From contig DKCO01000002.1 in assembly GCA_002452215.1 (NCBI GenBank), forward strand, positions 1-18,623: a DNA stretch of 18,623 bases. The letters are read 5' to 3'. Under the pieces are notes generated by a model. The model did not search any database and was not told the origin of the DNA. It saw nothing but the letters and a program-made list of their open reading frames with translations. A program made the translations under genes and the position numbers. How positions within the stretch are numbered: the stretch's first letter is position 1; each line of letters opens with the position of its first letter. Of the stretch, positions 6,989 through 14,953 are shown in pieces. The DNA is from Spirochaetales bacterium UBA6872 (GTDB lineage Bacteria > Spirochaetota > Spirochaetia > Sphaerochaetales > Sphaerochaetaceae).

Positions 6989-7395
6989 TGTGCCACCTCT
7001 TCGAAAAGTATTCTTACTGTAGATGGCTTAGCTTGCAATGTAAGGCTGTTTTGAGTGTATATATCATGGTCATACTCAAGTACAACATTCCTTCTCTCTA
7101 TCTCTGAGTTATCAACATCAGAAAAATCAGCAACGGCTTTTATCTGAGACGGATCTACCAAGTACACGATAGAATCGTCTCCAGTTATGACAACATCAAT
7201 CGAGTCAGGAACCAATGAAACTGGAATGTACTTTGATGAATCTGGAAGGATTACCTCAATCGGTATATGCACTGTCCTTGCTGTTATGTCCATAAATCTT
7301 ATAGCTAAAACCAGAAACAGAGCTGTCATGAATGCTAGCACCTTAACAACCCAATTCCCGAATAATCCACTATTGAGCTTGCTCTGGGTTTTCAT
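6985..7395 (-). CDS. cdaR: Minimal CdaR/YbbR-domain protein, regulator of the c-di-AMP cyclase
   Basis: CdaR-type proteins are membrane-anchored and modulate the diadenylate cyclase CdaA through extracytoplasmic YbbR domains. This one has only 136 residues: a short cytoplasmic start, one membrane helix (about 17-34, VVKVLAFMTALFLVLAIRF) and one YbbR-like beta domain (about 41-132). That domain contains IPIEVILPD, IDVVITGDDSIVYLV and the typical ending LTLQAKPSTVRI. Firmicute CdaR proteins usually carry three or four such repeats, so this is a reduced form. The ATG at 7395 has GGAGGT before it and lies 26 bases inside the end of cdaA; an earlier in-frame start would overlap further and lacks this site. 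The overlap with cdaA strongly supports a shared role. The gene ends in the acpS start. Confidence 0.85.
   Translation of the reverse strand: MKTQSKLNSGLFGNWVVKVLAFMTALFLVLAIRFMDITARTVHIPIEVILPDSSKYIPVSLVPDSIDVVITGDDSIVYLVDPSQIKAVADFSDVDNSEIERRNVVLEYDHDIYTQNSLTLQAKPSTVRILFEEVAH
6993..7000 (-). promoter_or_regulatory. Ribosome binding site deciding the TTG start of acpS
   Basis: AGAGGTGG on the minus strand lies 4 bases before the TTG at 6988, inside the last codons of cdaR. It is the only good Shine-Dalgarno sequence near the conserved GIGVDI start and so supports TTG initiation. Confidence 0.6.
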
Positions 7396-8197
7396 GACTA
7401 CCTCCACTTGTTGCATCTGACACTGTAACATCCTTGAAGCTCAGAAGCTTCATCAATATATCCTTGATTTGATCGCTTTCAAGGTCGTAATTGATGTTTG
7501 CATTGTATGCAAGCGATATCGCACCTGTCTCCTCCGACACTATTATGACAACAGCGTCAGAGGATTCTGTTAGACCAAGCGCAGCTCTATGACGAGTCCC
7601 GAATGTCGCTTTTATGCTATTGTTCTCTGAAAGCGGCAAATAGCATGCTGCATATGTTATCTTCCCATTCTGGACAACGCATGCGCCATCATGAAGAGGA
7701 GTATCGTGATCAAAGATTGTCAGAATCAAGGCCGATGACAAATCCGCATTAAGTCGTGTGCCCGACTCGAGGATAGGCTTCAAGTCTGTATGTCTTGGAA
7801 AGACTATCAAAGCACCTCTTTTCTTCTCAACAAGTATATTGCATGCATTTAAAATCGAATCAATTTGCTCACCGCTGTTTTGGTTGCCTCTAAAAAACCT
7901 CTTTTTTGTGAAAGACGAAGATGAAAATGCACGCCTTAACTCAGGATGGTAGAAAACAACAAGCATCATAGAGAAAGGAAGAGCCAAAGTCTCTATCATT
8001 GTAACGATAACATCAAGCTTAAGGAGCTTGCTTGATATATACAAGAATCCTATAACGAGGACAATACCCACCAAATGAGTCGCTTTAGTGTCCGAGATCG
8101 CCATATAGAATTTGTAGAAAACTATAGTCAATATAGTTATCTCTGCAATAATGCGTATGTAATCATAGACACTCAACTGAGCAAAAACATCAAACAC
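7370..8197 (-). CDS. cdaA: Diadenylate cyclase CdaA (DacA), c-di-AMP synthase
   Basis: CdaA condenses two ATP into cyclic di-AMP, a second messenger controlling potassium and osmolyte balance and cell-wall homeostasis. The 275-residue protein has three N-terminal membrane helices (about 13-31, 40-57 and 65-83) and a cytoplasmic DisA_N domain. Active-site motifs are intact: HDTPLHDGACVV with DGA at 170-172, GTRHRAALGL with RHR at 202-204, and SEETGAIS (221-228). The start is GTG at 8197, four bases after the glpK stop, with GAGAG about 10 bases ahead; no upstream ATG exists in the gap. It is followed, with overlap, by cdaR. The Firmicute arrangement cdaA-cdaR-glmM is not kept: acpS follows instead. 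The C-terminal 30 residues beyond the catalytic domain are polar and unassigned. Confidence 0.95.
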   Translation of the reverse strand: MFDVFAQLSVYDYIRIIAEITILTIVFYKFYMAISDTKATHLVGIVLVIGFLYISSKLLKLDVIVTMIETLALPFSMMLVVFYHPELRRAFSSSSFTKKRFFRGNQNSGEQIDSILNACNILVEKKRGALIVFPRHTDLKPILESGTRLNADLSSALILTIFDHDTPLHDGACVVQNGKITYAACYLPLSENNSIKATFGTRHRAALGLTESSDAVVIIVSEETGAISLAYNANINYDLESDQIKDILMKLLSFKDVTVSDATSGGSHENPEQAQ

Positions 8198-8201
8198 TTC
8201 T

Positions 8202-9713
8202 TCAGCTCTCTTCTTCTACGGAGACCCACCCAAGGGTGCGACTGACCGCTTTATTCCAGAATCGTACCTTTTTTTTACGTTCTTTGTCATCCATTGTAGG
8301 AGTCCATCTAAGTTGCTCTTTCCAATATTTGCGCAAGGACTCCACGCTTTCCCATACTCCAACTGTAAGACCTGACGCATATGCTGCTCCCAAAGATGTT
8401 GTCTCGACAATCATCGGCCTTATTACAGGGAGTGCAAGTATATCGCTCTGGAAAGCCATCAAAGGATTAGAGTTGGTCATTCCTCCATCCACTTTCAGCT
8501 TGCTTATCTTTATCTTGCTATCATTCTCCATTACCTTGAAAATATCATAAGCTTGGAATGCTGTTGCCTCTAAAACAGCCCTGCAAATATGTGCTCTTGT
8601 TGCAAATCCTGTAAGTCCAGCAATTACGCCACGAGCATCGGAACGCCAATAGGGTGCAAAGAGCCCAGCAAATGCTGGAACAATGTACACGCCAGCACTA
8701 TCTGGAACAGATTCTGCAAGTTCATCCAGCTCCTTTGCATTGTTTACCATTTTCAGATTATCCCTAATCCACTGGACCAATGAGCCAGCAACAGCTACAG
8801 AGCCCTCCAATGCGTATCTTGTCTTTTCTCCTTCTATTCTATATGCAACAGTAGTTAATAGCCCATGCTCCGAAAAGCAAAGTTTTGTCCCTGTGTTTGT
8901 AAGCATGAAAGATCCTGTTCCATATGTGCATTTCGACTCTCCGGAATCGAAGCATGCTTGTCCGAACAAAGCAGCTTGCTGATCGCCTAGAATTCCTGAT
9001 ACAGGGACCTCAGAGCCAAATGGCCCATCTATATCTGTATAGCCATATATGACTCCTGATGATGATACTATCTCGGGAAGGGAATCTCTATTTACACCAA
9101 ATATGTCCAAAAGCTCGGGATCCCACTCCTCGGTTTCTATATTCATGAGCATATATCGAGATGCATTTGTGACATCTGTGACTAAAGCCTTTTTTCCTGT
9201 GAGCTTATAGCACATGTAGCTATCCATAGTTGCAAAGACACATCTTTTTTCAGCAATCTTCTTCCTTATTGCAGCAACATTGTCAATAAGCCAACGGATC
9301 TTCGATGCGGAAAAGTAAGGCGAATACAAAAGCCCAGTCTTCTCTCTTATCTTGCTCTCTGGTATTTCCTTTTTCAATTTATCGATAAAGTCTGCGCCTC
9401 TTAAATCTTGCCATACTATTGCATTGTGATATGGCTTTCCATCGACAGGATCGAACGCTACTATTGTCTCTCTTTGGTTTGTAATTCCGACAGATGCAAT
9501 ATCGCTACCACTAAGGCCAGCTTTCTCAAGCGCATCCTTGATAACAAAGCATGCATTGTCCCAAATTTCGTCAATGTTGTGCTCAACCCACCCCGGACGA
9601 GGATAAATTTGTCTATGCTCCTTTTGCGACGATGCAACTATATTGTTTCTTTCATCGAAGATTATAAATCGTGTGCTTGTTGTGCCTTGGTCCAATGCAC
9701 CTACATACTTCAT
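8202..9713 (-). CDS. glpK: Glycerol kinase
   Basis: GlpK phosphorylates glycerol to sn-glycerol 3-phosphate using ATP, the entry point to glycolysis and phospholipid synthesis. The 503-residue FGGY-family protein has the ATP-phosphate loop ALDQGTTSTR (6-15) and the glycerol-contacting ITNQRET (78-84, the Arg-Glu pair). It also has YSPYFSASKIRWL, GDQQAALFGQ, FAGLFAPYWRSDARG and the second FGGY signature VDGGMTNSNPLMAFQSDIL. The region before GDQQAALFGQ, where PTS-regulated Gram-positive enzymes have a phosphorylated histidine, lacks one, so control by HPr is unlikely. The ATG at 9713 is chosen because AAGGAG lies about 9 bases ahead; the longer frame would need a TTG. It has its own promoter-like sequence. 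The next gene, cdaA, begins after 4 bases. No glycerol facilitator or GlpD gene is in view. Confidence 0.96.
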   Translation of the reverse strand: MKYVGALDQGTTSTRFIIFDERNNIVASSQKEHRQIYPRPGWVEHNIDEIWDNACFVIKDALEKAGLSGSDIASVGITNQRETIVAFDPVDGKPYHNAIVWQDLRGADFIDKLKKEIPESKIREKTGLLYSPYFSASKIRWLIDNVAAIRKKIAEKRCVFATMDSYMCYKLTGKKALVTDVTNASRYMLMNIETEEWDPELLDIFGVNRDSLPEIVSSSGVIYGYTDIDGPFGSEVPVSGILGDQQAALFGQACFDSGESKCTYGTGSFMLTNTGTKLCFSEHGLLTTVAYRIEGEKTRYALEGSVAVAGSLVQWIRDNLKMVNNAKELDELAESVPDSAGVYIVPAFAGLFAPYWRSDARGVIAGLTGFATRAHICRAVLEATAFQAYDIFKVMENDSKIKISKLKVDGGMTNSNPLMAFQSDILALPVIRPMIVETTSLGAAYASGLTVGVWESVESLRKYWKEQLRWTPTMDDKERKKKVRFWNKAVSRTLGWVSVEEES

Positions 9714-9739
9714 CAATAATATCTCCTTTTTCAAAGATG

Positions 9740-9768
9740 ATTATAACATCGATTACAAACCCTTTCAT
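9740..9768 (-). promoter_or_regulatory. Candidate promoter of glpK and the housekeeping chain
   Basis: On the minus strand there is a perfect TATAAT (9745-9740). An ATGAAA hexamer (9768-9763, four matches to TTGACA) lies 17 bases upstream, overlapping the stop of the M16 peptidase gene. The start would be near 9733, leaving a short leader of about 20 bases that contains the AAGGAG ribosome site. Confidence 0.48.
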
Positions 9769-12644
9769 TTAAAAGGAAGATTTTCTATCTCAAAGTTATA
9801 TTTTGATTTTTCCACTTTAGGCAAATCTGCGATGATTGATATAGATGCCTTTCTATTCATCTTATCAAGAAGACCAGCCTTGCTTTTTATCAAATCATCT
9901 ATGCAAACAGATAGCATCATATCTTTTCTTCTGTGGCGTAACTCATCTGGGATACCATAAAGATATCGTCTGAAATCTATCATCGCTTTCGATGATGGCC
10001 CCAAAGGTTTTACATCCCGTGAAAGGATTGCAATCTTTGCATCTTCAACCTTTGACTGTGTCAAATCCTCTATCTCTATTGCCTTCGAGAAATCCCTGAT
10101 CGAATCATCTGTCCTAGGATCCCTATAAGAGTAGATAAATGAAAAATGTTCTATGGAATCGGTTGCACCACCTGCCCCATACGCACCGCCCTTTTCTCTG
10201 ATAAGTGCCCAAAGGGAGTTCTTGCAACATATAGACAATAGCATCTTCTCTGCTGCCGCTTCCTTCGAATCTTGCTCACCTGAGTCAAAGACATATGCTA
10301 TGTAGTTAACAGGAGTCGAGAATGTATATGCACGATTTTTGCAAGATGGCTTGAATACATCTGGAACACACTCTTTTATTCCATCGCCTGATCGAATCGA
10401 TTTTATAAATGCTTTAGCCGAAGCTGTAGCGCTATCGAGTATTTCGCTATCTGTCGATATGTGAAAGAGCATCCTGCTTGAGACAAAAACCTTATCATAG
10501 ATTTTCATAAGCCTTTCGGAAAGATCATCCATTTCAGAAGAAATCATCTCTTCGATTCTATACCAAAACTCCAGCCCGGAAGTCCTTTCAGCCTTATACA
10601 AAGTCGCTGACAAAGATGAAGATGCATTCGAAATCGCAAATTGATGAGCAGACCTGACAACAGATGCCTGAAAGTCGCTTTCAATGTCTAAAAGCGTTGC
10701 TTTTATTCTGCTCATGGACTTCAGATCAGCTTCCTCGAAAAGCTTTTTGAAAAGCGAGAGCGCATCATCAAGATACTCGAAAAGCGATTTGAAGCGAACG
10801 TATAAATAAACTTTTGTCTCACCATTTGGCATAGATCCCGATTCCAATGAAATGTTTGCATCTCCAGTCGAAAGCCTCAACGATGTCAAAAAAGTGGAAA
10901 GATCCATATCAGAGACATTTGTCATAAGCAAGAGGCGCGAAAGAAGGCTCAAGTCCTCAAGCTCTTTGTAGCTAAAGTCGCTTACATCGAATGCCATATC
11001 GCAATAGACAACTCCTCCGCTCTTGAAATCTGTCTTTATTATCCTTCCATCTATTTGATGGCTATAATCCAACTTCAGATTTGGAATATCATCAATTGTA
11101 AGCTTAGGGAGCTTCGCTATTTGCTCATCGCTATCGAAACCAGCTTCAAAAAGATGGAAATCATCCTCTTCTTTTCTAGAGTATTGACCCTTATGTTCCT
11201 TGACTTTGTCTTTTATCTTCTGGTCAAGTCTCTTTTGTGTATCCTTGTCCATGACGACAACAGACAGAAGTCTATGGCTGTTATTAAGCAAGTTATCACG
11301 AATAAAAGACGAGAAGTAGTTTGGATTCTCCTCAAGCTTTTCTCTGATTCGCTTTATTCCATCCTTTGCAAAGAGCATATCTGATGGATTTCTGCCATAT
11401 GCCCACCCTTTATCGATTCTAGAGAAGAAAAGTGTATAGCCTTGAGGCATACCGCTCGGAATTTCCTGGAGTTTGAACTCCATACGCCTAATCGAGGCCT
11501 CAATCTCCATTCTATCAAAGCCTTTATTTGCTATATCAGCCAAAGTAGACAAAATAAAGTCCTCGACTTTTCTTGCATCATTCTCTTCTGTTCCATCGAC
11601 TCCGACAGCAAACACAAGCTCCCTGAATGAATCTGACATTCCGCTCTCAGATGAAAGATCTCGTCCAAGCGATGAGTCTATTATTGCTTTGTATAGCGGA
11701 GAGCCCGGAGAGCCAAGAAGCAAATCAACCAAAAGCGAAAGCTCTGTGTTGAGATTAGGCTCAGAGCTGTCGCCCAAAAGCCATGATAGCATAGTCGTTG
11801 AAGAGATTTTGCCTTCCTCTGAATTGCTTGTCGCTCTGTAGAACCTTGGCTCTTTCCATGCACTACTCATTTCAGCTCTCTTGATTGCAACTCCACTATC
11901 TCTATGTGAAAGATACTCTCTATCAAGAAATGATAGCTTTTCCTCTATATCTATGTTCCCATACAAAAACAGCGTCATATTCGCCGGCACATAGTACTTT
12001 TTATAAGTTTCGATAAACTTCTCATATGTGAGATCGCAAATATCAGGAGGATTTCCACCAAATTCATACTTGTATGGAGAATTATTGTCGAAAAGTGGCC
12101 TTGTAGACGAGCTTGAGACAACAGAATCATGTTGTGATATATCGCCTTGCATCTCAGAAAATACAACCCCTTCGAAATGAAGCCCTCCATTTTCAGACAT
12201 TCTTATGCCTTCTTGCATGAACGATTCTTTTCTTAAAAGCGGGCAGAAAACCGCATCTGTATAAACATTGAAGATGTTGTCAAAATCCTTTTTGACAGGG
12301 CTTGCCGCAGGGTAATATGTACGATCCGGGCCTGTCATTGCATTGAGGAAAGTATTGCAAGAGTTTCTGATCATTGCCATGAATGGATCTCGCACAGGAT
12401 ACTTCTCAGAGCCAGTGAGAACAGTATGCTCAAGGATATGGAAAACCCCGCTATTATCTGTAGCAGGTGTATATACAGTGTAATTGAAGAAACACTCACT
12501 ATCGTCATTTGAAAGAGCATAGACTTGGAATCCAGTCTTTATGTGCTTGAAAAGCATTCCAATAGACTTGTAGTCTGGAATTTCTTCAATAGACACAAGT
12601 TCGAAACCGTTTACAATATCGCCAATATTAAATTTTCCTTGCAT
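9765..12644 (-). CDS. M16C (insulinase-family, PreP/Cym1-like) metallopeptidase
   Basis: This is a large, 959-residue, two-halved chamber-type zinc oligopeptidase. PreP relatives degrade short unfolded peptides such as cleaved signal and presequence fragments. The inverted zinc motif HILEH (69-73) has both histidines and the catalytic Glu72, and the third ligand is Glu164 in GVVFSEMQG. The C-terminal half carries the substrate-positioning pair Arg816 and Tyr822 in REKGGAYGAGG. Full length and all catalytic residues indicate an active enzyme. There is no signal peptide, so it probably acts in the cytoplasm. The ATG at 12644 has no Shine-Dalgarno sequence; a -10-like TATATT ends 8 bases before it, which suggests a leaderless message. 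It lies between the ROK gene (49-base gap) and glpK (51-base gap) and shares no obvious function with either. Confidence 0.93.
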   Translation of the reverse strand: MQGKFNIGDIVNGFELVSIEEIPDYKSIGMLFKHIKTGFQVYALSNDDSECFFNYTVYTPATDNSGVFHILEHTVLTGSEKYPVRDPFMAMIRNSCNTFLNAMTGPDRTYYPAASPVKKDFDNIFNVYTDAVFCPLLRKESFMQEGIRMSENGGLHFEGVVFSEMQGDISQHDSVVSSSSTRPLFDNNSPYKYEFGGNPPDICDLTYEKFIETYKKYYVPANMTLFLYGNIDIEEKLSFLDREYLSHRDSGVAIKRAEMSSAWKEPRFYRATSNSEEGKISSTTMLSWLLGDSSEPNLNTELSLLVDLLLGSPGSPLYKAIIDSSLGRDLSSESGMSDSFRELVFAVGVDGTEENDARKVEDFILSTLADIANKGFDRMEIEASIRRMEFKLQEIPSGMPQGYTLFFSRIDKGWAYGRNPSDMLFAKDGIKRIREKLEENPNYFSSFIRDNLLNNSHRLLSVVVMDKDTQKRLDQKIKDKVKEHKGQYSRKEEDDFHLFEAGFDSDEQIAKLPKLTIDDIPNLKLDYSHQIDGRIIKTDFKSGGVVYCDMAFDVSDFSYKELEDLSLLSRLLLMTNVSDMDLSTFLTSLRLSTGDANISLESGSMPNGETKVYLYVRFKSLFEYLDDALSLFKKLFEEADLKSMSRIKATLLDIESDFQASVVRSAHQFAISNASSSLSATLYKAERTSGLEFWYRIEEMISSEMDDLSERLMKIYDKVFVSSRMLFHISTDSEILDSATASAKAFIKSIRSGDGIKECVPDVFKPSCKNRAYTFSTPVNYIAYVFDSGEQDSKEAAAEKMLLSICCKNSLWALIREKGGAYGAGGATDSIEHFSFIYSYRDPRTDDSIRDFSKAIEIEDLTQSKVEDAKIAILSRDVKPLGPSSKAMIDFRRYLYGIPDELRHRRKDMMLSVCIDDLIKSKAGLLDKMNRKASISIIADLPKVEKSKYNFEIENLPFK

Positions 12645-12651
12645 GGAAAAG

Positions 12652-12657
12652 AATATA
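12652..12657 (-). promoter_or_regulatory. -10-like element for a possible leaderless M16 peptidase transcript
   Basis: TATATT on the minus strand is separated from the ATG at 12644 by seven bases, so transcription would begin at or next to the start codon. No clear -35 is present 16-18 bases upstream, where the sequence is pyrimidine-rich. The absence of any ribosome site before the ATG supports the idea. Confidence 0.35.
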
Positions 12658-12693
12658 ACCGAAAAGAGAAAAAAGATGTAGATTCACAAAAAT

Positions 12694-13881
12694 TCAATCA
12701 TCGAACTTATCGATAAGTGCCTTGTCAAAGACTCGTAAAGCGGCACCTATTAGCGCAGAATGACTCTTTGACGATCTTGATATGGAGATAGTTCTCTTTC
12801 GGCTGGAGAGCATAGAATTCACAATCGTGCCAACCTTGTCCATCAATCCATGTCCAAGAATATCTGGAATAAAACCATCCAAGATAAAGGAAGAGATATC
12901 CAAAAAAAATGCAATATTGTAGATGCTCATCGAAAGATATGGGGAAATATATGCTATCATCTGGTCTCTCAAATCAGCATTCTCAATCTTGCCTTTTCTT
13001 AGATTGATGTGAAACTTATCATTCAATGCCTTTATGTTTATATAGTTTTCAAGAGGAAAAATCTGCTCATCAAGAGGTTTTGATAAATCAACTGGGTAAG
13101 CAAGCATATTTCCTATTTCACCGGCTCGGAACTTAGAGCCAAGGAACAAAGAACCATCAATTATAATTCCAGAGCCGTAACCGCTACCAAGTGAAAGATA
13201 ACATAGATTTTCTTCAGTGCTGTCCTTCCTGTTAAAGAGCTCTGCCATTGCGGCAAGATTGACATCATTCTCAGCAAAATATGGAACTGAAAAATGCTTG
13301 ACAAGACTTGCAAGAAAAGAATCCAGGGGAATCATTGATGAAACATCATTGGAAAAAAAACTTATGATCTTGTTGCTATTTGGATCAATGTTAAAAGGAA
13401 GAGCAATGCCGACTCCAAGAATAGGGATTTTGGACTTGTTTATGAGACTATTTACCCTTGACCCTAGTTTATTTAACTCTTTTTCGTTTTTGTAATCAAG
13501 AAATGGCCTCTCTTCGAAGAAAAGCAAATCACCTGCAAGATCAACAATAGCAATTTCAACTATATCGCCTTGGAAATTCAATGAAATGGCCGCATAGGAT
13601 TCAGCATTGAATACCAAAATATGTTTTTTCCTGCCCGGTCTGCTGACTTTCCCATCCATCAAATCGGTTTCCTTGATTATTCCTCTTTTTATAAAATAAT
13701 CTATGCTCTTACTTGCTGTAGGAAAACTCATATTAGTCAAAGAGACAACATCGCTTCTAGCCAATGTCTTCTTCTTTACAAATAGTTGATAGATTAGCTT
13801 TCTATTCCCACTTTTCAAATACTCAGGCACAAATGTTGTCAAGGTTAAATCTCCAGTCAAATTGCGATATTCTGCTACCAC
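12694..13881 (-). CDS. ROK-family transcriptional regulator (NagC/XylR-like)
   Basis: The protein has 395 residues: an N-terminal winged helix-turn-helix (about 24-75, GNRKLIYQLF, then LTNMSFPTASKSIDYFIKRGII) followed by an ROK sugar-binding domain. ROK motifs are ILGVGIALPF (155-163), ENDVNLAAMAE (204-214), LGSGYGSGIIIDG (231-243) and AGEIGNML (253-260). Two departures mark it as a non-enzymatic sensor: the conserved His of GEIGH is Asn258, and the CxCGxxGC zinc motif is absent. NagC-type members respond to amino-sugar phosphates or other sugars. It lies next to the kinase/SIS/GH9/ABC operon and is the likely regulator of it. The annotated start is GTG at 13881, which lacks a good ribosome site; a TTG 13 codons later (13842) has GGAG about 8 bases ahead and is a real alternative. 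Confidence 0.87.
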   Translation of the reverse strand: MVAEYRNLTGDLTLTTFVPEYLKSGNRKLIYQLFVKKKTLARSDVVSLTNMSFPTASKSIDYFIKRGIIKETDLMDGKVSRPGRKKHILVFNAESYAAISLNFQGDIVEIAIVDLAGDLLFFEERPFLDYKNEKELNKLGSRVNSLINKSKIPILGVGIALPFNIDPNSNKIISFFSNDVSSMIPLDSFLASLVKHFSVPYFAENDVNLAAMAELFNRKDSTEENLCYLSLGSGYGSGIIIDGSLFLGSKFRAGEIGNMLAYPVDLSKPLDEQIFPLENYINIKALNDKFHINLRKGKIENADLRDQMIAYISPYLSMSIYNIAFFLDISSFILDGFIPDILGHGLMDKVGTIVNSMLSSRKRTISISRSSKSHSALIGAALRVFDKALIDKFDD

Positions 13882-13968
13882 ATATTAACAAAAACCCCAA
13901 AACATATGCATGTAGCTATTTTTTAGAATATACAACTATTCGATGAGAAAAAGCGATAGTAACAATAT

Positions 13969-14008
13969 GATGCCATACACATTCTATATATGAATGGCAT
14001 CGTTTTTT
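13969..14008 (+). terminator. Stem-loop with T-tract on the plus strand, at the 3' end of the kinase gene
   Basis: GATGCCAT (13969-13976) pairs perfectly with ATGGCATC (13994-14001), with a possible inner ATTC/GAAT stem, and the plus strand continues G then TTTTTT (14003-14008). It lies 5 bases past the stop codon of the minus-strand sugar operon, yet on the minus strand the A-run precedes the stem and only a partly T-rich sequence follows. It probably ends the sugar operon or shields it from antisense transcription; its orientation is the same as the stem-loops at 274-312 and 2748-2783. Confidence 0.55.
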
Positions 14009-14013
14009 ATGAT

Positions 14014-14949
14014 TTATCTTGTTTGTGACAAAAGTTCCAGTGCCATCTTTATCGAGCCATCGATACTTTCAATATCAGCTTCTATGATTTTACACTCTGG
14101 ATATCTTTCTTTTGCAAGTGATATGAATGAATTCTTTAGCACTTTTGAATGCAGGAGATTGCTTCCCCAAAGGCCAAGTTTAAAGTCAGGTTCTTTTTCT
14201 GACAAGGACAGTGCAGAAACAACATCTGATACTATGTCTATCAAATATGAAGCGGCCTTTTCTAGGATTGACTTTGCAAAAACATCCGTCTTTGAGGCTT
14301 CATCAACAAGATCGCCGACTTTAGGGCAAGTCCAAGGCATATTGCCCATTGAGAAAGCAAGACGATTAAGCCCATTCCTATCAATGATCCCCAATCTTTG
14401 TTGCAATAGATCTACAAGATATGTCTCTTCTACAGCACCATCAAAATACCTTCCTAGATGTTGAAGTGCTGCTCTGCTAACCCAACTGCCTGATCCTTCA
14501 TCTCCCAAAATGGTAAACAAGTAACCACCAGCTCTTGCATGGTTATTTTGCTTATCAGAGGCAAATGCAATACTTCCTGTTCCGGAAATAATAAGAACAC
14601 CTTCTCCTCCTGTGACGGTGTAATGTGCGAGCTCTGCATCATTTATAACCTTAACAGGGCAATCAAATCCTTCGATATTTTCATAAAAAGAAGTCAAATA
14701 TTCTTCATCCTCGGGACTATCCAGACCTGTTGTTCCGCAAACTATGTACTTGCAATCCTTTGCACTTCCTCCAAACATCTTGAGAAGAGTTGAAAAATGC
14801 GAATCAACTCTTCTCCTCATCTCATCCCTTCCAATGTGATAATGATTTGCCTCGTTTCCTACAAAATATGCTAGTGTTGCACCATCGAGAGATGCAGCCT
14901 TTATTCGGTAATTAGTACCACCACTATCTATTCCTATAACATATTCCAT
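14014..14949 (-). CDS. BadF/BadG/BcrA/BcrD-type ATPase, N-acetylglucosamine/glucosamine kinase-like
   Basis: This is a 311-residue cytosolic kinase of the ASKHA fold. It has the phosphate-1 motif VIGIDSGGTNYRI (4-16), the VINDAELAHY segment with the probable catalytic Asp104, the phosphate-2 loop SGTGSIAF (122-129) and GGYLFTILGDEGSGSW (141-156). The last is the GWGxxLGDEGSG motif typical of bacterial and animal GlcNAc kinases and of the glucosamine-specific GspK of Vibrio. The expected reaction is ATP-dependent 6-phosphorylation of GlcNAc or glucosamine released inside the cell. Whether the sugar is acetylated cannot be decided from sequence. The ATG at 14949 is 4 bases after the SIS gene stop, with AAGAG ahead. 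It is the last gene of the sugar operon, and a stem-loop follows. Confidence 0.84.
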   Translation of the reverse strand: MEYVIGIDSGGTNYRIKAASLDGATLAYFVGNEANHYHIGRDEMRRRVDSHFSTLLKMFGGSAKDCKYIVCGTTGLDSPEDEEYLTSFYENIEGFDCPVKVINDAELAHYTVTGGEGVLIISGTGSIAFASDKQNNHARAGGYLFTILGDEGSGSWVSRAALQHLGRYFDGAVEETYLVDLLQQRLGIIDRNGLNRLAFSMGNMPWTCPKVGDLVDEASKTDVFAKSILEKAASYLIDIVSDVVSALSLSEKEPDFKLGLWGSNLLHSKVLKNSFISLAKERYPECKIIEADIESIDGSIKMALELLSQTR

Positions 14950-14953
14950 ACTT

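Noticed and set aside
6369..7022. 217-codon open frame on the plus strand
   Set aside because: It lies antisense to truA and acpS, both of which have full catalytic motifs. Its translation has no recognisable domain, and it is a codon-bias shadow.
9714..9734. Longer glycerol kinase start at 9734 (TTG)
   Set aside because: The extension would run through the AAGGAG ribosome site, and the GlpK N-terminus normally begins just before ALDQGTTSTR, matching the ATG at 9713.
13882..13968. Palindromic pieces (ACAT...ATGT, CTAT...ATAG) upstream of the ROK gene as autoregulatory operators
   Set aside because: Arms are only 4-6 bp with mismatches or a bulge, and no -35/-10 pair could be placed confidently beside them.
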